From Nocardiopsis listeri NBRC 13360 (GTDB taxonomy: Bacteria; Actinomycetota; Actinomycetes; Streptosporangiales; Streptosporangiaceae), in contig NZ_BCSH01000022.1 of assembly GCF_001570765.1 (NCBI RefSeq), positions 1 through 64,000 of the forward strand: 64,000 nucleotides of DNA. The letters run 5' to 3'. Shown here piece after piece: positions 36,332-45,160 of this stretch. Made by a program: the position numbers and the translations under genes. The stretch's first letter is position 1. Each line of letters opens with the position of its first letter. The notes under the pieces were generated by a model. The model was not told the DNA's origin, searched no databases, and worked only from the letters and a program-made list of their open reading frames with translations.

Positions 36332-36367
36332 CCGAACCAGCCGAACCAGCCGAACTAGCCGAACCAG
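36332..36367. repeat. 9-bp tandem repeat across the kinase stop codon
   Basis: Four units of ccgaaccag (one with a T change) run through the 3' end of the kinase gene. Each unit encodes Trp-Phe-Gly on the minus strand. The stop codon TAG sits in the unit that differs by one base (TGG to TAG). A related ggccggtcg repeat lies next to it. Confidence 0.8.
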
Positions 36368-38565
36368 TCCGCCGGGCCGGTGAGCGGTCCCATCTTCCAG
36401 ATCGGAGCCGAGCCCAGACCGATCGACAGGATCAGCAGGGTCAGCAGCAGGATGCCGACGATCACACCGATGTACAGGTACAGGTTGTGGAAGCGGACCC
36501 GCTCCACCAGCCACACCGCCTGGTGCCTGGCCTCGCGCCCGCTCGGCATAATGTAGCTGAGCAGGATCATCACGAACACGGCGAACGCGCCCGTGTAGTT
36601 GGCGCCGTCGTTGCCGGTCTCCATCATCGTGGCGTAGACCATCCCGACCAGGATGCCCGCCACCAGATAGATCAGGCCGAATCCGACCGTGCGCAACACC
36701 ATGCGGCCGAAGGCCCAGGGGAAGCTGAGCGCCACCACCATGCCGTCGGAGTTGCGCCGCCCCCGGGTCTGCAGACGTCGGGCGTGCTCGGCCTTGACCA
36801 CGTCCAGGGCGCCCAGGCCGGCGATGACGACGACGCCGAGGATGATCCCGAACCACGGGAACCACAGCGCCACACCGGCCAACGACAGCATGATGGGGAT
36901 GAGCACCAGCGGGTGCATCCGCCAGGCCTGGTCGTAGTACTCGTCCTCGTCCTCGTCCTCGTCGTCGGCGTTGTGGCCGCGGAAGTAGTCGCCGAAACGG
37001 TCGCCGCCGCCTCGCTTGAAGCGGCTCAGCAGCCCGCCGCGCTCGTTGTAGTCCTCTTCGTCGAACTCCTGGGTGGTGTCCCTACGGCCCTGCTGCCCGA
37101 CCGGCGTCAGGATGTCCTCGAAGGCGCTGGGGTCCAGCGGCGAGTTGAAGAACTGGGTCTGCTGGACGCCCTCGGGCCCGCGCTGCGGAGGCTCCGCCTG
37201 GCCCATCATCATGGTGCCCTGCGGGTCCTCCTGCTGACGCGCCAACTCGCCCGGGTCGAACCGTTGGGTGCCCAGGACGTCGTCCTGTCCGGTCTGGATC
37301 CGTTGGGTTCCCTGCTGGTCGTGCAGGTCATCGGAGGAGGACGGGGTGATGCGTTCGGTGCCCGCCATGGCGCCCAGATCGTCGGTGGCCTCGTCATCGA
37401 CGTCGCGGCCCGAACCCCTACCGCCGAGGTCGTCGGTGGCCTCGTCGTCGACCGGGTGACCACCCGAGTAGGCGTGGCTCGTCTGCGGCGCGGAAGGGCT
37501 GGACCACGCGCTGTCCGTCGAGGTCGGAGCGCTGCGTGTGTGCGCGGGCCCCCAACCCTCGCCGGCGCTCTTGCCGAGCAGGTAGCCCGCGGCGCCACCG
37601 GCGGCCGCACCACCCAGCGCCGAACCCATGCCGCCGCGACCGCCCGTGTCGCCGCCCGCGCCCGGAGCGGGCGTGTGGCCGCGCACGGTGTGCCCACCGG
37701 TCTGGTCGATCGGGCCGAGCTGCGGTTCCCGCCACGGCAGGTCCAGGTTGAGCCGGCCCGTCTCGGCGACCAGCTCGGCCGCGCTCGGACGTGCCCGCAT
37801 GTCACGGGAGACCGCCCGATTGACCAGGGGCCGCAGCGCCTCGTGCATCCCGTCCAGGTCGATCTCGCCGTTGAGGATCCGGAAGAAGATGACCTCGAAC
37901 GAACCCGCGCCGTAGGGCGGGCGCCCGGTCGAGGCGAACGCCACGGTGCCGCCCCAGGCGTGCACGTCGGTGGCCGGACCCAGGTCGGTGCCCTCGATGA
38001 CCTCCGGGGACAGGTAGCTGGGCGTACCGACGAACGTGCCGGTCTGGGTGAGCTTGGCACCGTCCACCGCGTGCGCGATGCCGAAGTCGATGACGATCGG
38101 CTCACCGTTGGAGATGATCACGTTGCCGGGCTTGAGGTCGCGATGGATCACGTCCACCGCGTGGATGTCCTTGATCGCCCGGGCCATACCGGCGACGAAG
38201 CGGGTCAGAGCGCGGCCGCGCAGGGGACCGTGGTCGGTGACCGTGGCGTCCAGGGTGGGTCCGGGGATGTACTCGGTGACCACCCAGGGCAGCTCGGCCT
38301 GGGTGTCCGCGTCGATGACCTCGGCCACGTTGGGGCTCTGCACGCGGCGCATCGTCTCGACCTCTCGAGCGAGCCGCGCGCGTGCGATGTGGTCTCCTGC
38401 GACCTCCGGCTTGAGAACCTTCACCGCGACGAACTGGTCGGTCCGGGGGTCCTCGGCCTGGTACACCACGCCCATGCCGCCCGCACCGATGCGGCGACGA
38501 ATGACGTAGTGGCCGATGCGCTCCGGCAGCTCCTCACCCGTGGGGAAACCTGCCGACATTGCCAT
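36355..38565 (-). CDS. Membrane Ser/Thr protein kinase (PknB-like catalytic domain)
   Basis: 736 aa. Kinase domain at about 18-280: GAGGMGVVYQAE glycine loop, K49 in VAVKV, HRDLKPGN (141-148), DFG at 160-162 and a GTPSYLSPE activation end; all catalytic residues are present. Then a long Gly/Ser/Gln-rich cytosolic linker with two copies of VDDEATDDLG and a DEDEDEDE run. The C-terminus has about six transmembrane helices (from about 560), in place of the PASTA domains of PknB. It probably phosphorylates cell-wall or envelope targets. ATG 38565 has only a weak upstream site; ATG 38559 is possible. Confidence 0.9.
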   Translation of the reverse strand: MAMSAGFPTGEELPERIGHYVIRRRIGAGGMGVVYQAEDPRTDQFVAVKVLKPEVAGDHIARARLAREVETMRRVQSPNVAEVIDADTQAELPWVVTEYIPGPTLDATVTDHGPLRGRALTRFVAGMARAIKDIHAVDVIHRDLKPGNVIISNGEPIVIDFGIAHAVDGAKLTQTGTFVGTPSYLSPEVIEGTDLGPATDVHAWGGTVAFASTGRPPYGAGSFEVIFFRILNGEIDLDGMHEALRPLVNRAVSRDMRARPSAAELVAETGRLNLDLPWREPQLGPIDQTGGHTVRGHTPAPGAGGDTGGRGGMGSALGGAAAGGAAGYLLGKSAGEGWGPAHTRSAPTSTDSAWSSPSAPQTSHAYSGGHPVDDEATDDLGGRGSGRDVDDEATDDLGAMAGTERITPSSSDDLHDQQGTQRIQTGQDDVLGTQRFDPGELARQQEDPQGTMMMGQAEPPQRGPEGVQQTQFFNSPLDPSAFEDILTPVGQQGRRDTTQEFDEEDYNERGGLLSRFKRGGGDRFGDYFRGHNADDEDEDEDEYYDQAWRMHPLVLIPIMLSLAGVALWFPWFGIILGVVVIAGLGALDVVKAEHARRLQTRGRRNSDGMVVALSFPWAFGRMVLRTVGFGLIYLVAGILVGMVYATMMETGNDGANYTGAFAVFVMILLSYIMPSGREARHQAVWLVERVRFHNLYLYIGVIVGILLLTLLILSIGLGSAPIWKMGPLTGPADWFG

Positions 38566-38955
38566 CGAGAACTCATCCCCTCAAAAGACCGCATACCACC
38601 ACGTCCAGCTTATCGGCCGGGGGGATGGGTCACCATTGGCTTGTTCGACCCCGGAGGGGCCTCGTATGGTCTGTCGGTGTCGTCGGAGAGCAGACGCTGA
38701 CCGCGCCCCGGGGACTCCGGACGAACCGTCCGTCGTGGGACGACCAATGACGAGTATGACGGAAGAACAGCGTGCGCGGTTCCCCCGCCCCCGTACCGTC
38801 TGGCCGGATCCGGTCGACCGGGCCGACCCCCGTGACGCCACTGAACATGACGAAGGTCCATTGTCGTGGCAAAACGTGGCAAAGGGAAGTTCAAGCGTGG
38901 GACGGGGCACCGGTCCGAAGGCCGTGGCGCCCCGTCCGAAACGGGTTCGGATCCT
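38566..38955. other. Intergenic region with weak small reading frames
   Basis: 390 bases between the kinase gene (start 38565, minus) and the enoyl-CoA hydratase gene (stop 38956, minus). Two plus-strand frames are open: ATG 38747 (MTSMTEEQRARFPRPRT...) and GTG 38866 (MAKRGKGKFKRGTGHRS..., very basic, with GAAGG nine bases upstream). Neither is a recognised family, both run on into the antisense of the hydratase gene, and codon bias is weak. The kinase promoter must also be here. Confidence 0.4.
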
Positions 38956-39747
38956 TCAGCGACCGCTGAACTTCGCCTTGCCCGGCCCCTGCTCGATGAA
39001 GCTGCGCATGCCGCTCTTCTGGTCCTCCGTGGAGAAGAGCCCGGAGAACTGCAGGCGCTCGATCTCCAGTCCGGTCTCGAGGTCGGTCTCCAGCCCGCGG
39101 TCGATGGCCTCCTTGGCCGCCGCCAGGGCGATCGCCGGACCTTCGGCGTACTCGGCGACCAGCGCGACGGCGGCCGAGTAGACCTCCTCGTCGGCGACGA
39201 CCCGGTCCACCAGACCGATCCGCTCGGCCTCCTCCGCGCGCACGTGACGGCCGCTGAAGGTCAGGTCCTTGGCCTTGGCCGGACCGATGAGGCGCGGCAG
39301 GCGCTGAGTGCCTCCGGCGCCGGGGATCACCCCGAGCTGGATCTCGGGCTGTCCGAGCCTGGCCTTGGTCCCGGCGACCCGGAAGTCGGCGCACAGCGCC
39401 AGCTCGCAGCCACCACCGAGCGCGAAACCGCTGATAGCGGCCACGACGGGCTTGGGGATCCGAGCCACGGCGGTCAACGCGTTCTGCAGCGCGCGCGAGT
39501 AGTTCAGCATCTGCGCGTGGTCGAGGTCGACCATCTCCTTGATGTCGGCCCCCGCCACGAAGGCGCGTTCACCGCCGTACAACACTACGGCGCGTACGGA
39601 GTCGTCGTTCGACACCCGGGCCGCGGCCTCGGCGATCTCCTTGGTGACCTGTCCGTTCAGCGCGTTCAGCGCCTTGGGTCGGTCGATGCGGATGACGGCG
39701 ACCGCGGGGTTCTCCGGGTCGGCCTCCACGCGAACGAACTCGCCCAC
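38956..39747 (-). CDS. Enoyl-CoA hydratase/isomerase
   Basis: 263 aa, crotonase family. Oxyanion-hole segments GGERAFVAGADIKEM and ISGFALGGGCELALCADFRVA; both hydratase glutamates are present (in GGGCELAL and LGQPEIQLG), followed by GVIPGAGGTQRLPRLIG. It should hydrate trans-2-enoyl-CoA in beta-oxidation. GTG 39747 is chosen because GAGGTGG lies six bases upstream and matches the usual length; the frame stays open a further 52 codons. It ends 8-10 bases from a possible small upstream frame and may be part of a fatty-acid theme with etfBA. Confidence 0.92.
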   Translation of the reverse strand: MGEFVRVEADPENPAVAVIRIDRPKALNALNGQVTKEIAEAAARVSNDDSVRAVVLYGGERAFVAGADIKEMVDLDHAQMLNYSRALQNALTAVARIPKPVVAAISGFALGGGCELALCADFRVAGTKARLGQPEIQLGVIPGAGGTQRLPRLIGPAKAKDLTFSGRHVRAEEAERIGLVDRVVADEEVYSAAVALVAEYAEGPAIALAAAKEAIDRGLETDLETGLEIERLQFSGLFSTEDQKSGMRSFIEQGPGKAKFSGR

Positions 39748-39802
39748 GTTGTCCACCTCTTCGTGTCGGTGTCGGTATTCGATGGCAACCCAACCACGCG
39801 GG

Positions 39803-40528
39803 TCAGGAGAAGAGCAGCACCAGGGTCCCCAGCCGGGCCGAGACCGTGTAGGCGACGGCCAGGAGAAGGGCGGTACCCACGAGCAGGAGCGTGTCGGCGA
39901 CACGCCAGCGACTGATCCGCGCGTGGGTGCGCGGCCCGGTCCCGAAGGCCCGCGCGTCCATGGCGGTGGCCAGCAGGGTACCGATCCGGATGGCGCGGAC
40001 CAGCAACGCGAACAGTCGTCCGAAGAACAGCCGGACCACGTTCAACGGGTTGTATCCGGCCTCCAGTCCCCGGGCCCTGCGGGCCAGGGTGATGGTGCGC
40101 CACTGGTCGGCCAACAGCGGGACGAGACGCAGCGCCGCGAGCACGCCCATGGCGGGGCGCTCGGGCACCTTGAGTCTTTGCACGAGCCCGTCGGCCATGT
40201 CGGTGGGGTCGCTGGTGATGGCGGCGAGGAGTCCGGGCAGGGCGATGGCCAACAGACGCACCGCCACCCCGATGGCTCCTTCGAGTCCCTGTTCGCCGTA
40301 CAGGTAGTTGACCGCGGCACTACTCAGACCCATGAGCATGAAGGGGCCGGCCAGGATCAGCAGGGTGCGGCGGTCCACCCCGCTGAAGGGCACGCACAGC
40401 AGGACTGCGGCCAGCACGATGCCGCCGGTGACCACGTCCACGGCGGGGACGAGTCCGAGACCGATGCCGAGGGCGGCGATCAGTTTGGCCGCGGGGTTGA
40501 GTCCGGTGAGCCGGGGGGCCTCGCTCAC
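39803..40528 (-). CDS. ykoC: ECF transporter T component (EcfT/YkoC-like)
   Basis: 241 aa, five or six transmembrane helices. The EcfT signature is visible in the C-terminal cytosolic region: two Ala-Arg-Gly type motifs, ARRARGLEAG and DARAFGTG. It couples the ATPase to the substrate-binding S component. The GTG start overlaps the ATPase stop (GTGA). With the TPP riboswitch and YkoE upstream, the system most likely imports thiamine or its hydroxymethylpyrimidine precursor. Confidence 0.88.
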   Translation of the reverse strand: MSEAPRLTGLNPAAKLIAALGIGLGLVPAVDVVTGGIVLAAVLLCVPFSGVDRRTLLILAGPFMLMGLSSAAVNYLYGEQGLEGAIGVAVRLLAIALPGLLAAITSDPTDMADGLVQRLKVPERPAMGVLAALRLVPLLADQWRTITLARRARGLEAGYNPLNVVRLFFGRLFALLVRAIRIGTLLATAMDARAFGTGPRTHARISRWRVADTLLLVGTALLLAVAYTVSARLGTLVLLFS

Positions 40529-42045
40529 TCGTCCTCCTCGGCCACGGCGCGCCCCTCCGCCACCCGCACCCGCACGTCCGTCAGATGGCTCAGGAGCAGC
40601 CCGTCGTGGGTGGCCACGGTGATGGCCCGCCCCTCGGCGCGCAGTTCCGCGAGGAGCTCCACGAGCTCGGTCCAGGTACGGGTGTCCTGGCCGAAGGTGG
40701 GCTCGTCCAGGGCCAGGACGTCGGGGGCGTGCAGGGGGCCGGAACTGAGCGCGGTGGCCACCGACAGACGGCGTTTCTCCCCACCCGAAAGCGTGTACGG
40801 GTGCACGTTCGCCAGAGGGGTCAGCCGCAGCCGTTCCATGAGTTCGCCGACCCGGCTCTCGGTCTCCGTCTCGCCCAGGCCGGCCCGCAGTGGGGCGAAC
40901 CGGAGTTCGTCTCGGACCTCGGTGGTCACGAACTGGTCCTCGGCGTGCTGGAAGACGGTGCCCACGTGGCGGGCCAGTCGGCGCGCCGGCCAACGGACCA
41001 GTGGACGCCGGTCGATCTCCGCCAGGGCCCCGCGCGGCACCACCCGACCACGGTGCGGTCCGGTCAGACCGGCCAGCAGGGTCAGCAGAGTGGACTTACC
41101 CGCTCCGTTGGGCCCGGTCAGCGCGGTGACGGCCCCCGCGGGCACGGTCAGGTCCACGTCTTCGAGGACGGTGCGCGGGGCGGCCGCCCGCACTCCCAGT
41201 TGGAAGGGGGGCCGCGCCGTCACACCCTCCGCCGCCAGCATGGGCGCTCCGCCCGGGGCCGAGGGCAGGTCGGGTGAGGGTTCCTCTCCGGGCACCCACA
41301 CCCCCTGTTCGGCCAGGGCCCTCCCGTGCTCGGAGAAGACCTTCGCCGGTGCCCCGTCGGCGATCACGCCACCGCCGGGTTCGACCACCACCACACGGTC
41401 CACCAGGTCCATGACCTCGGCGACGCGGTGTTCGACCAGGACGAGGGTCGCCTCGCTCTCGGAGAGCAGGCGGGCCAACAGGTCCCGGACCAGCGCGCCC
41501 CCGACCGGATCGAGGTTGGCGGTGGGCTCGTCCAACAGCAACAGACGCGGTCGCATGGCCAGCGCCCCGGCGATGACCAGGCGCTGCTTCTCTCCGCCGG
41601 ACAGGGCACCGGTGGAGTGCCCGAGCCCGTAGGGGAACCCGACCTCGGCCAGGGCACGTTCGACCCGCGACCAGATCTCGCCGCGCGCCACCCCCAGGTT
41701 CTCCGGTCCGAACGCCACGTCGTCGCCGGCGCGTGCCATCACCAGCTGGGCCTCGGGGTCCTGCGCGACCAGCCCCACGCCGCCGCGCCCCCGGGAGGCG
41801 GGCTCGCCGTCCACCCGGAGCAGGCCCTCCTGGTCGCCACCGATGGCGCTGTCGGGCCCGGTGAGGCCGGCCAGGGCGTGCAACAGGGTGGACTTGCCGG
41901 CGCCGGAAGCACCCAGCAACAGGACCCGCTCTCCGGGTTCGATGACCAGGTCGACGCCGCGCAGGGCGTGGGCGGCGCGGCCCGCGTGCTTCCATCCCCA
42001 ACCGGAGAGTTCCACACGCGCGCCGCGCGCGTTCGCAAGGGCCAT
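40525..42045 (-). CDS. ykoD: ECF transporter ATPase with two fused ABC domains (YkoD-like)
   Basis: 506 aa, two full ABC domains in one chain. Domain 1: Walker A GASGAGKST, signature LSGGEKQR, Walker B LLLLDEPTANLDP. Domain 2: GPNGAGKST, LSGGEKRR, VLALDEPTFGQD. All catalytic residues are intact in both, so it is an active EcfA-A' type fusion. It lies two bases after the S-component gene and overlaps the T-component gene, forming one operon. Confidence 0.92.
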   Translation of the reverse strand: MALANARGARVELSGWGWKHAGRAAHALRGVDLVIEPGERVLLLGASGAGKSTLLHALAGLTGPDSAIGGDQEGLLRVDGEPASRGRGGVGLVAQDPEAQLVMARAGDDVAFGPENLGVARGEIWSRVERALAEVGFPYGLGHSTGALSGGEKQRLVIAGALAMRPRLLLLDEPTANLDPVGGALVRDLLARLLSESEATLVLVEHRVAEVMDLVDRVVVVEPGGGVIADGAPAKVFSEHGRALAEQGVWVPGEEPSPDLPSAPGGAPMLAAEGVTARPPFQLGVRAAAPRTVLEDVDLTVPAGAVTALTGPNGAGKSTLLTLLAGLTGPHRGRVVPRGALAEIDRRPLVRWPARRLARHVGTVFQHAEDQFVTTEVRDELRFAPLRAGLGETETESRVGELMERLRLTPLANVHPYTLSGGEKRRLSVATALSSGPLHAPDVLALDEPTFGQDTRTWTELVELLAELRAEGRAITVATHDGLLLSHLTDVRVRVAEGRAVAEEDE

Positions 42046-42047
42046 GG

Positions 42048-42689
42048 TCAGCCCTTGGCCGAGGGGAAGGGGGCCAAGGCCCCGGAGCGGGCCAGGGCCG
42101 TGGTGAGCAGGCGTCCACCCACCCCCGCGATCAACGCGCCGCTCACCAGGACCAGGCCGCCGTAGACGAGCTGGTGCGACAGTGGCCAGGTGGCGTAGTA
42201 GACGACGGCGTCACGGATGGCCGGGGAGATCCCGGCGAGGGCACCGGCCAGGGCGGCCACGCCCATGCCCCAACGGCGGTAGAGGAAGAGCAGGAAGACC
42301 AATTCGGGCAGCAGCCCCTGCATGGCGCCCTCCAGGACCACCGTGACGCCCCATTGGGAGCCCAGCAGCGCCGAGACCGAGGCCGCGGTGATGGAGGTGA
42401 GCACGGCCGCGCCGGACCGTCGGATGATCAGCCCGCCCAGGACTCCCGGAAGCAGCCAGACCCCGTAGAGGATCGCCTGCGCCGGGGGGAAGAGCACGAA
42501 CAGCGGTCCGGTGATCGTCCAGACCACGTCCCACAGCCAGAACACCACGCCCACCGCGGCGCCGAGCACGGCGGCCACCACGATGTCCACGGTGCGCCAG
42601 GCCCCGAACTCGGTGCGGATCCAGTCCTTGATCCGGCCGAGGAGCCCGCGACTCGCGCCGGCATGCCCGGTTCCGGTGTCGATACCCAT
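42048..42689 (-). CDS. ykoE: Thiamine-type ECF transporter S component (YkoE family)
   Basis: 213 aa, six hydrophobic segments after a charged N-terminus; matches the YkoE family (AAVLGAAVGVVFWLWDVVW... FVLFPPAQAILYGVWLLPGVLGGLIIRRSGAAVLT). It binds the thiamine-related substrate outside the membrane. The first gene behind the TPP riboswitch; ATG 42689 follows GAAGGGA with 10-base spacing. Confidence 0.88.
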   Translation of the reverse strand: MGIDTGTGHAGASRGLLGRIKDWIRTEFGAWRTVDIVVAAVLGAAVGVVFWLWDVVWTITGPLFVLFPPAQAILYGVWLLPGVLGGLIIRRSGAAVLTSITAASVSALLGSQWGVTVVLEGAMQGLLPELVFLLFLYRRWGMGVAALAGALAGISPAIRDAVVYYATWPLSHQLVYGGLVLVSGALIAGVGGRLLTTALARSGALAPFPSAKG

Positions 42690-42704
42690 CGAAATGAGGT
42701 CCCT

Positions 42705-42720
42705 TCGTCGAGGTCGACGA
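42705..42720 (-). promoter_or_regulatory. Hairpin next to the ykoE ribosome site
   Basis: TCGTCGA-gg-TCGACGA, 7-bp perfect arms, whose minus-strand RNA overlaps the first bases of the GAAGGGA ribosome site of ykoE. It lies between the TPP aptamer and the start codon and could be the expression platform that blocks translation when ligand is bound. Confidence 0.5.
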
Positions 42721-42780
42721 GGGGAATGCGGCCGAGAGCGTCTCCCGCGCCGGCGGCACGGAGATGACGGATTCCACGAC

Positions 42781-42865
42781 TTCCTTCGCCGGCATGACCC
42801 GGATCAGGTGTGTAAGGGTCTGCGGTCCGATGCCGCACTCTCAGCGCTCACGCGCTCCCCTGTCG
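42781..42865 (-). promoter_or_regulatory. TPP (thiamine pyrophosphate) riboswitch
   Basis: The minus-strand RNA contains the TPP aptamer core: GGGGAGC...GCGCTGAGAGTGCGGC, then ACCTGATCCGGGTCATGCCGGCGAAGGAAG, close to the consensus CUGAGA and ACCUGAUCUGGAUAAUGCCAGCGnAGGGA. It precedes ykoE by about 90 bases. High TPP should turn the transporter operon off. Confidence 0.95.
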
Positions 42866-42893
42866 GTTCTCCTCCATTATGCGTCAACAAGGA

Positions 42894-42923
42894 GGGCCGT
42901 GGGATGTTTCCATCCCACGGCCC
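42894..42923 (-). terminator. PBP-gene terminator
   Basis: 13-bp perfect stem (GGGCCGTGGGATG / CATCCCACGGCCC) with a TTTC loop, between the penicillin-binding protein stop (42947) and the riboswitch. Followed by CCTTGTTG on the minus strand. Confidence 0.85.
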
Positions 42924-42946
42924 GATTCCTCTGGCTCCCTCGCCGG

Positions 42947-45112
42947 TCAGGCCTCGGTGTCGGATTCGTCGTCCTTGGACTTGGGCGGATCGGCGTTCGG
43001 GTCGCCGAAGGACCCGGGCGAACCCGCGAAGTCCTCGGCCTCCAGGCCGGCGGTGCCGCCCCGCATGCTCTCCTGCCAGATCGGGCCGGGCAGGCTGCCC
43101 CCATAGACGATGCCGTAGTAACGGCCACCGATGGTCACGCCCTGTAGCGGGTTCGCCTCGCCGCCGCGCACGTCACCGACGACCACGGCCGAGGAGAGGT
43201 TCGGGGTGTAGCCGGCGAACCAGGCGTAGGCCGCGCCGTCGGTGGTGCCGGTCTTGCCCGCGACCGGTCGCCCAAGGTCCAGACCGTTGGCGGTGCCGCC
43301 CTTGAAGGGCTGCTGGAGCAGATGATTGACCCCGTCCGCGGTCTGCTTCTTCACCGCTCGTTCGCAGTGGGAGTCGGCGGTGACCCGCTCGCCCGTGCCA
43401 TCCTCCCGGATCGCCCGGACCGGGCGCGGGTCACAGCGCGTGCCTCGTGCCGCGAAGGTCGCGTAGGCGTTGGCCACGTTCAGCGGAGAGACCTCCTGGT
43501 CGCCGAGGGTGAAGGAGCTCCATACCCCGAGGTCGCCACCGTCGGCGCGGTGGATCCCGACCGCCTCGGCGGTCTCGGAGGTCTCGCACAGGCCGACTCG
43601 ACGCTGTAGCTGGGCGAAGTAGGTGTTCACCGACCCCTTGGTCCCGCTGAGCATGTTGTGGCCGCCCTCGTCGCTCTCACCGGCGTTGCGGACGTTCCAG
43701 GACGACATGGTGCCGCCCTCGCAGTTGGCCATGCCACCGATCGACATGCTCTTGGGCGAGTTGAAGCTGGTGCCGTATCCCAGGCCCTTCTCCAAGGCGG
43801 CGGCCAGGGTGAAGGCCTTGAACGTCGACCCGGCCTGGAATCCGCTGGAGCCACCGTCGGCCTGGTCCACGGACAGGTTGATCGAGGTGGTGCCGACCTC
43901 TTCGTCGTCGAACCCGTAGCGCAGGTTCTGGGCCAGGGCGCGCACACGGCCCGAACCGGGCTCGATCATGGCCTGGGCGGAGAACTTGGTGGAGTCCTGG
44001 TGCGGGACCCGGCGGTCGATGGCCTCTTGGGCGGCGTCCTGGGCGTCCCGGAGCAGACTGGTCTGGACGGTGAAGCCGCCCCGGGAGATGCGCTGTTCGC
44101 GCTCGGCCTTGGTGTCGCCCAGCAGGTCGGACTCGGCGAGCCAGCGCATCGTGTAGTCGCAGAAGAACGGGTACTCGCTCTCGGCGCAGCTGCCCGCGCG
44201 CGGCGTGGTGTCCACTCCCAGGCCCTTCTCCTTGTGCGCGGCGGCCTCTTCGGAGTCGAGTTGCCCGGTGGCGACCATCCGGTCCAGCACGAGATCGCGG
44301 CGTTCCCTGGCCTCGTCGGGGTTGTTGATCGGGTCGTAGTACGAGGGCGCTCGGACCAGACCGGCCAGCGTGGCGGCCTGCCCGGGGTCCAGTTCGGCGG
44401 CGGAGGTCGAGAAGTACCGTTTGGCGGCGATCTCGACCCCGTGCGCGCCGGACCCGAAGTAGGCCAGGTTGAGGTAGCCCTGCAGGATCTCGTCCTTGGT
44501 GTAGCGGTCCTCGATGTCGATCGCGTAGCGAAGCTCGGTGAGTTTGCGGGTGATCGTCCGGGCGCTGGCCTGGTCGACGTCCTCCTCGGTTTCGGCGGTC
44601 TCGATGAGGAGATTCTTGACGTACTGCTGGGTGATGGTCGAACCACCCTGCGTGTTCCCCTGGGCGGTACGGATGGCGGCACGGAGGACACCGCGCAGAT
44701 CGAGACCGTTGTGCTCGTAGAAACGGTCGTCCTCGACCGCCATCAGGGCCGCGCCCATCCAGGGGCTCATCTCGTCGAGGTCGACGACATCGCGTTCGCG
44801 TTGGGCGACCTCGCCGAAGGGTTCCCCCGAGTCGTCGGTGAGCAGGACGCGCGACGACGGGTATGGAACGTCGAGGTGGTTCGGCAGGGACATGAAGCCC
44901 GCGGCGGCGTCCCTGGCCACGATCCCGGCACCGCCGACCAGGGGTATGACCAGGATCGCCGACAGTAGCCCGGCGATGAGACCGAGTCCGGACAGACGCA
45001 GGATCGCCTCGCGTCGATCCTTGCCATCATCCCCTTCCAACTTCGCGGTTCCGCCTTCTACCAGGGCCCGGGCTCTGTCCCCGAACCGACCAATGCGGCT
45101 GGACTCCGTCAC
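42947..45112 (-). CDS. Bifunctional class A penicillin-binding protein
   Basis: 721 aa. Short cytosolic N-terminus, one transmembrane helix (about 40-65), glycosyltransferase domain with EDDRFYEHNGLD and GGSTITQQYVKN, then a transpeptidase domain with the nucleophile motif STFK, the SVN triad and KTGTT. It polymerises and cross-links peptidoglycan outside the membrane. The C-terminal tail is acidic and disordered (ending SKDDESDTEA). GTG 45112 is chosen because AGGGGG lies about seven bases upstream; the longer frame lacks coding character. A perfect 22-bp palindrome lies just upstream. Confidence 0.93.
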   Translation of the reverse strand: MTESSRIGRFGDRARALVEGGTAKLEGDDGKDRREAILRLSGLGLIAGLLSAILVIPLVGGAGIVARDAAAGFMSLPNHLDVPYPSSRVLLTDDSGEPFGEVAQRERDVVDLDEMSPWMGAALMAVEDDRFYEHNGLDLRGVLRAAIRTAQGNTQGGSTITQQYVKNLLIETAETEEDVDQASARTITRKLTELRYAIDIEDRYTKDEILQGYLNLAYFGSGAHGVEIAAKRYFSTSAAELDPGQAATLAGLVRAPSYYDPINNPDEARERRDLVLDRMVATGQLDSEEAAAHKEKGLGVDTTPRAGSCAESEYPFFCDYTMRWLAESDLLGDTKAEREQRISRGGFTVQTSLLRDAQDAAQEAIDRRVPHQDSTKFSAQAMIEPGSGRVRALAQNLRYGFDDEEVGTTSINLSVDQADGGSSGFQAGSTFKAFTLAAALEKGLGYGTSFNSPKSMSIGGMANCEGGTMSSWNVRNAGESDEGGHNMLSGTKGSVNTYFAQLQRRVGLCETSETAEAVGIHRADGGDLGVWSSFTLGDQEVSPLNVANAYATFAARGTRCDPRPVRAIREDGTGERVTADSHCERAVKKQTADGVNHLLQQPFKGGTANGLDLGRPVAGKTGTTDGAAYAWFAGYTPNLSSAVVVGDVRGGEANPLQGVTIGGRYYGIVYGGSLPGPIWQESMRGGTAGLEAEDFAGSPGSFGDPNADPPKSKDDESDTEA

Positions 45113-45138
45113 GTCGCACCCCCTACGGCCGTGTGCGG

Positions 45139-45160
45139 CCCGGTGCCACGTGGCACCGGG
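45139..45160. promoter_or_regulatory. 22-bp perfect palindrome upstream of PBP gene
   Basis: Arms CCCGGTGCCAC and GTGGCACCGGG meet without spacer around CACGTG, 27 bases upstream of the PBP start codon. It could be an operator for a dimeric regulator or form a 5'-UTR hairpin. No T-run follows on either strand. Confidence 0.55.

Larger units (their letters stand above)
35889..36354. other. Intergenic region between etfB and the kinase gene
   Basis: 466 bases without a gene. It contains the likely etf promoter, two small symmetric elements near it (TACT-N4-AGTA within 36048-36060, and TTAGG-N4-CCTAA at 36095-36108, possible operator sites), the kinase terminator, and a 9-bp tandem repeat running into the kinase stop codon. 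Confidence 0.6.

Noticed and set aside
36487-38700. 737-codon plus-strand frame across the kinase gene
   Set aside because: Mirror of the kinase codons; the real gene has clear kinase motifs on the minus strand.
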